Below the pieces are notes generated by a model. The model saw nothing but the letters and a program-made list of their open reading frames with translations, ran no database searches and was not told the origin of the DNA. From assembly GCA_026936325.1 (NCBI GenBank), contig JAPTHN010000001.1:130487138-130551137 (forward strand): DNA of 64,000 nucleotides, written 5' to 3'. A program made the translations under genes and the position numbers. How positions within the stretch are numbered: the stretch's first letter is position 1; the number at the start of each line of letters is the position of its first letter. Below, one piece after another: positions 57,640 through 64,000 of this stretch. The stretch is from Platynereis dumerilii (lineage: Eukaryota > Annelida > Polychaeta > Phyllodocida > Nereididae).

Positions 57640-60317
57640 TCACAAGTTTTTAATGTCTGCCCAGTCCATAGTTTTGTGGATAATGCCCTGAGGGCAATAT
57701 CCAGTAGACTATTGACCTGTCAGTCCACACAGTGCTTTCTACACTCAGTCAGGTGACTCTGGTTTAGCCAATCACAGCAGGGAATGGACGTGGGAGGTGT
57801 ACTAATAGCCTATAGATTTCATGATCCGGTTGAGTTGGATAATGGATAGGTAGTTTCTATGTTTAAAAGTTGTAAAGCTAATATATTTTCAAGTTAATTT
57901 GAGATGTGGGACAAAAATATTGCTTTTTTGTGATGCTGTAAAATGATTTCATTCTATCAAGCGGGTTGAAAAATCAGAGAACATTTTGGTCGTTTTTTGG
58001 GCCCCTATTTCGCTCCTTTCCTAATTCCTGTCTCTGCCAATACATTAAAAAAATTCACATTTATTTTTGACACTGAACAGTGAAATGTAAAGTGAATAAT
58101 GACATCATCACACCTCAGGTATCATTTTATTTTATCGAAGTCCTTGCTGACATTATCTTATCAATTTAAGCCATTTATATCCAACCAATTAAATGTGAAT
58201 TTAATGAATTGAATTTATCAGTATACATTTTTGAAGAATTGGATGGTCATAAGCGATACGGGTTGAATACACAAAGCGTTTAAGACACCTGCACCAATAC
58301 AGTCAATGATGAAAAGGATGATAATGCAGTGACAAAATAATTAGAGAGAAGATTACATGAAGTGTCTGAAAGAAGGAGTGCATTACAGCTGTTTAAATCA
58401 TCCGTGTATAGGATGGATATGAATATTTTCTTGATGTTGATTCTCATAACTGTACATTTCCACTTTGAATAAGCCATTACCAAGATTCGACGCCACTTCC
58501 TGGTCTTTGGATAAAACTGGTAGTAATTGAATAATAACAGATAAGGAATAGCCCTTTTTTCCATACCAATGAAAGGAAACTTTCAATATCAGTGGCTGGA
58601 TGAGTTTTAACATTGGCCATTTGATATAACTTGAACAGTAGATGGTATAGTAATATCCACAAAAATGATCTATTTTGTTGCATCCTGCATTACAGAAAAC
58701 TTCTTCTTTTGTGTTTATAATGTGGCAAACAGCATTGCCAGCGTAATTTTTTGGATATTATAAAAATATTCTGAAGAGATTGATATTGCATATCATATGG
58801 ACACACTGAAGTGATAAGAGGTCTCCTGATTCATGCGAATCTGCCAATGGCAGTGCACATTTCAAGCTCAATAGCAAAATCTGTCATAGAAAGATGTTTT
58901 ACTTTACCATATATTTTCTTGGTCAAGCCCATCCTGTACAAACTGTTAAATCATAAAATGACCAAGCTAGCATGTATTTGATGAGTAAAGAGGAAAACAA
59001 AATTTGGAACAAAATGGTTTGTACTAAAAATTTCCACACAAAAGTACTCATTTTTCACAAAAACACTGGAAAGTCACACAATATCCCACATGGTTTTCTA
59101 CAAACCAGGGAACGTCACTGGAAACAACAAATTCAAGTGATTTAAGAATGGAACAACACACCCTAAAAAATTGGATTTTGGAATGTTATGCAAAATAAAC
59201 AGGACCTTTTTTGAATCAAAAGGTTCGAAATACCTATTTCATGCAGCAAATATCACAGTATAAAAACACTGTAAAGTCACAACAGTAGGTACCTACCCTA
59301 AGTGGTTTTCAACAAACCAGGGGAACGTCACTGGAAACCACCAATTCAATTGATTTAAAAAGGGTATAATGGATTTTAGAATCAGAGCACATTTTCTATT
59401 AGTTGTACAGTGTAATTACAAAATAGGAGAATTACTATATGTATGTATGAATAGATGGACAATCATGATTGAAGTGATTTCTGCTTCAAGTGAGTCACCA
59501 AAATATCTTTACCAGGAATTATGCCTAGCAATGCAAATTTAGCATCTGTACTCATGTTCCACCAACTGATTTTGGGTTGACTAAAGATATTTCTTAGCTT
59601 AAATTCGTTAAAAAAAAGTAAACTTCAGTTAAAAGTAGTTTCAACGCTTATTTTTACAGAAGATAACACAAATTTAAGACACAACGAAGCTGAAACAACA
59701 GTAAAAATATAAAAACTATTATGACTGAAACATTTAAGAAGTGCACTAAAATCTTTAAAACATCAATTGTTATGTCAGGTGTGGTATTTTGTAGGTATAA
59801 GTTCACTTGAAAATAGGTTTGTCAACTAATAACATAGGAATTGTGGCAAAGAACTATGTATCCAACTCAACTGGATCAAAATATAGGTTAATGTGTCACA
59901 TGGCAGCCATCTTGGACGCCATATCTCAATATATAAGATATAATAATACGGTTCTCATCAGATATGAGTTCAGTATCTTTTGATTGGCAAAAGGGAGCAA
60001 TTACAGTGTAACACTATCATTTTTGGTCGAGTTTAGATGTATTTTTGAAATATTAGAATTTTAGACAAATTTGGGTTGGGGGTAGCTAAAAATAGTACTG
60101 AGTCCACAATTCAGGTAGCATAAAGTTCAAAAATGGCTCAAAATGTAGCTGTTGATATCAGGCAGTTTTCTAGATCCATACGAAGTCCTCCAGTGAATAT
60201 CTATTGGGTTCATGTGCCATAGAAGTCAGAAAATCTTCCTTACTGAAAATAATTTTTGCAGAGTTTTGAAAAAATAGTAGTCACAATTTCATAGTTAGCA
60301 TTAAGCTATGGATATAA
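57640..60317. other. No gene seen; ~230-bp-spaced duplication at 59040-59400
   Basis: AT-rich. The block AAACCAGGGAACGTCACTGG (59102) returns near 59325 as AAACCAGGGGAACGTCACTG, with similar flanks (ACACTGGAAAGTCACA / ACACTGTAAAGTCACA). No coding signal. Confidence 0.6.
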
Positions 60318-63300
60318 ATAATAATAATAATAATAATAAAAATCTTTATTTTACGTCACAGAGTTAACAATAAAAACATTAGCTCAGTGGCTATTATGTG
60401 ACAAAACAAATAAAACAATTAAAACAATAACAATAACAATCAATAAAATAATACTATAAAATAATAGGACTTAGATATCACAAATTACATATATTACATG
60501 AGCACGTTGGCCCCTCCCAAGTATGCAGTAAATTTTTAAAACCATCCAAGTCAATACATTGTTTCATGTCATTAGGTAGCAAATTCCATAAATGAGCACC
60601 ATAATAAGTAAATGTTTTTTTGCCATATCTTATCGTCTTAAATCTTGGAACAAATAAAATAGATGGATCTCTTAAATTCCGCACATTTTCTTTTACATGA
60701 AACATTGCATTTAGGAAGGAAGGATTTAGTTTATAGATACATTTGAAAACTTCAATAGCCATTTTTTTTAATCTATTCAAATGTAGAGTCTTAAATCCAC
60801 TCTTTTTTAATAATTCAGGATAAGTGCTTCTGGAATCCATAAGCAGAAATCTTAATGCACGTTCTTGAATTCTTTCAATGTTATTGCGTGACGTTTTACT
60901 GCAAAAATTCCATACAACAGGACAAAAATTAAAGTTTGACAATATGAATGTTTTAAATAATATTTCTTTTTCTTTAGGACCAAGTAGACCTTTAAATCTC
61001 ATTAAAACTTTTAGTTGTTGTGCTGCTTTTTTACATAGATTAGATACATGTGAATCTAAATTTAGTTTGTTATCGATCCTAATACCAAGCAATATAACTT
61101 CATTATCGGTGTCTATGGTGGCATCATCTAGTTTCAAAAAGGCTGGTGCGGTGATAGGGGAGTGACTCGGTTTAAGAAACATTAATTGAAATTTATTTGG
61201 ATTCGCTTGCATAAAATTTTCTGTGAACCATTTTATTGCATTCTGTGAATCTTGGATTAGTACATTAGTGACTATATCAAAGGAGTTTCCGCTTGTGCTG
61301 AGTGTATTATCATCTGCATAGTTAAATAATTCTGCCTTTTTTATATTAAGAAACAGGTCATTAATGAAGATATTGAATAATAGTGGGCCTAAGCATGAGC
61401 CTTGAGGAATTCCTCTGGTTACTGTTTTCCAAGAGCTTCTTTTATCCTTAATTTTCACTCGTTGGGTCCTATCTGTTAGGTAGCTCAACATAAAATTACA
61501 TGCGTCAACTGTGAAGCCATAAGCATGCAGCTTTGCTATCAACAAATCATGGGGAATAGCATCAAATGCTTTAGACAGATCCATTAGGATCATCCCTACT
61601 ACATGGTTTTCATCCAGTGCTTTCTTCCAGTTGTCCATTGCTGCTGTTAGTACTTGGCTGCAACCATGTCCCTTTCTGTATGCACCAAGGTGCTTGTTAA
61701 ACACAGGATTCATAAAATTCTCTATCTGTTTAGCTATAACTACCTCAAAATCTTTGGAAATATACCTATGATATTAATTGGTCTATAATTATCCTTTATC
61801 ATAAAGTCTTTCTTTTTAAATATTGGAGAGACTTCACTCCTTTTCATGTCTTTAGGATATTGACAATTATTAAATGAGTTGTTTATTAAGGTTGTCATAG
61901 AGTGAGCTAACTCATTGTGGCAAATTTGCACAGTTTTTGGTGGCATGCAATCAAAACCAGCTGGTTTGTTTCTATTAATACCTTTGAGTTGTGCACAGAT
62001 GTCTTTTACAGTTACTGGATTAAAACTAAACTGAGTGATTGCTCTGTTTTCTGATTGGAGGTGATTACCTATATTTGTGATACTTGGATGATTGCTGTGA
62101 AAGACCAAACAATTACTCAGGGTTTCACAATCAGGGAGCATCTTATCTGCCATTCCTATATTGTTTGCTATATTTACAAAGTATTCATTAAATATTTCGC
62201 ATACACTTTCGGGGTCACTCACAACATCATCTGATTCTTTTAAAATAATGCTTCCTTGGGAATCTACACCTTTTTCTGTGAAAAATGGTTTGATGGTTGA
62301 CCAGAAATTTTTGGGTGAGTTGGATATTTGACATCTTTTCAGGAAATATTGCTTGATAGCATTACGTCTCATGCAAGTTACATAATTTCTTTGTTTCCTA
62401 TACAACTCCCAGTTACTGTAACTTCGGTTTTTGTAGTAGATTTTTTTGTAGTGATTTCTTTTATACATTTCTTTCATTAGTTCAGAATTCATGTAGGGTA
62501 CTTTCTGACTCCTAACAACTTTGGTTTTAAGGGGAGCATGCTCATTTAATACAGACATATACATTTTTGAGAAAATCCAATATTGGTCATCTATGTCATC
62601 AAAAATATTGCTGATCTGTTGAGGTATACCTTCAACATCTTTCTTAAATTTTATTTCGTCAAAGTTCTTTAAGGATCTATACTGAATTCTATGTGGTTTG
62701 ATTAATGGGAAACTATGTTTCAATATACACCCTACCATATTGTGGAAATCACTTGACCCGCATACAACATTAAAAGGGCAGCAGAGTTTTCGACTGTTTG
62801 ATACAATAACAGGATCTATCAGTGTACCTTTTTCACTTTTGAAACATGTAGGTTTTGTAATCAGGTTTTTAAGATCGTACATAGCACATAGTTGTTGCTC
62901 AACAATGTTGTCATTTACAGACATATCTACATTAATATCACCAAGCAGGATACTTTCTTTGTTGCTGTCAGTCATGACATCATAAATTTGTTTGACATGT
63001 CTTATAAATATATCTTTTGGTACATTTGGGTTTTTATAAACACATATTAAGACCAATTTACATCTTTTGAGATTAAACTCAATTAGAATATTTTCAATGT
63101 GGCATGAGTTGTCTGCTATTTCATGCTGAGCAATTCTGTTATGTGGTATGTCAGACCTAACATAAATCATCATACCGCCAGACTGAGCAGTTCTGTCCTT
63201 TCTATAACATTTGTAATTGTCACAGTTATACAATAATTGGGAATATGAACTATCTAGCTTAGTTTCGGTGACACAAAGAACGTCAACAAGACCATCTGAC

Positions 63301-64000
63301 ATAATTTGCTTAAAATACTCAAATTCACTTTTTATACTGTTAACATTAACATGGGCAAAGAACAAATTTTTTGCGTTTCTAGTCCTTTTACTCTTCAACT
63401 CAGTAATCAGTGGATCATCACCATTTTCATGATTTAAAGTTTCACAATCTGCTGAATGTCCATTTTCACAATTTCTACTGTTACTTTGACTATAAACATC
63501 AATACCTTCTTCAAAACATTCAAAGGTTGAGCTTATACAATCACAGCTTTTTGAAGTTGTGTCGTCAAAAACTTTGTCATTCCTTTCAATTTCTTCACTA
63601 TCTACATGTGTTTCACCACATACATTATCTGCACATTCATGATTCAAATTGCATGCATCATTTTCAGTCTGAAAATATTGGTATACACAGTACACAATCT
63701 CAGTATTTACAAGAGATGGAGTTTTACAGGATTTTACATGTTTTACAGTTTTATCATTTGAACTATTTTTACTTGCATGTTTTACAACATCTCTATAAAT
63801 GTTATTTACATACTCATGTTATTCATTTTCATTATTATTTATACATTCTGATATCTCTAGCTCAGGATTCTCATGATCCTGTCCCTTTGGATAGTACTTA
63901 TTTACATTCATTGTTGTTTCATGTCTCAAATTATTCAAAGTATCACAGTTCAAAGTCGTGGTGGCAGAAATGACATCATCATAATTACTGTAAATTTTAA
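60318..64000 (-). pseudogene. Long CR1/Jockey-group LINE, endonuclease plus reverse transcriptase, running off the window
   Basis: The minus-strand protein runs from the window edge to 60478. APE-type endonuclease: NLFFAHVNVNSIKSEFEYF, VLCVTETKLDSS, GGMMIYVRSDIPHNR, LLGDINVDMS and SSDFHNMV. Reverse transcriptase: NRNKPAGFDCMPPKTVQI, NYRPINIIGIFPKI, GMILMDLSKAFDAIPHDLL, GIPQGSCLGPLLFNIFINDL and the catalytic FNYADDNTLS. The C-terminus ends YYGAHLWNLLPNDMKQ. The 3' UTR carries AATAAA and an (ATT)n tail (plus-strand ATAATA at 60318-60340). Defects seen: an in-frame stop at 63819-63821 and one frameshift near 61750 between PINIIGIFPKI and FEVVIAKQIENFMN. The 5' end lies outside the window. Confidence 0.9.

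Noticed and set aside
63410-63973. 187-codon plus-strand ORF rich in His/Tyr/Leu
   Set aside because: It is a shadow of the minus-strand LINE coding region; composition and overlap fit antisense reading.

Overview
The window is 64 kb of animal intergenic DNA, very probably from a marine invertebrate. I see no bacterial operons and no convincing host protein gene. The content is short decayed ORFs, tRNA-derived SINEs, LINEs, a Penelope-like retroelement cluster, a Crypton-type tyrosine-recombinase gene with spliceosomal introns, and many non-autonomous DNA transposons whose ends and target duplications can be read directly. TTAGGG-type repeats, introns with GT/AG borders and NRF-1/YY1-type promoter motifs all fit a metazoan. 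The phylum (echinoderm, hemichordate, mollusc or other) cannot be settled from this sequence alone.

Layout. 0-2.6 kb: tail of a repeat called family X here, then a LINE broken up by a second LINE and a SINE. 2.6-11 kb: a duplicated anonymous repeat, a hAT MITE, a CATCCTC-ended element and a MITE filled with a GGGAGTTA minisatellite. 11.1-18.05 kb: at least four Penelope-like element (PLE) pieces plus one PLE of another family, all in one orientation, nearly all preceded by a TTAGGG/TTGGGG tract at the RNA 3' end. This is the layout expected from reverse transcription primed on a telomeric G-strand. 19-23 kb: MITEs, a CCGAGGGT-ended element, a second minisatellite MITE and a SINE. 24.26-36.83 kb: one ~2.1 kb family X copy spread over 12.6 kb by four insertions, one of which holds a second X copy. 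39.5-45.2 kb: an element with inverted, hairpin-rich arms that holds a third X copy and a hAT MITE. 46.7-51.8 kb: a LINE scrap, then a Crypton-like gene set between two large palindromes that share a TCCAATATA motif with a ten-unit 20-bp array. 54.9-57.6 kb: a TTAA element, a mariner-sized element and a hAT fragment. 60.3-64 kb: a long CR1/Jockey-group LINE on the minus strand running off the window.

The observations I rate highest are: (1) stacked GIY-YIG-bearing PLEs on telomere-like repeats; (2) family X, whose copies all carry a perfect NRF-1 palindrome, three of them with a YY1-type site, and two of them an exon-like ORF with a splice donor, so it may spread promoters; (3) the Crypton gene with candidate recombinase-site palindromes; (4) a run of near-perfect ~70-nt hairpins; (5) a MITE that carries a G-rich minisatellite between its inverted ends.

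Limits: all family calls come from motifs and visual comparison within the window. No database search, alignment score or folding was run.
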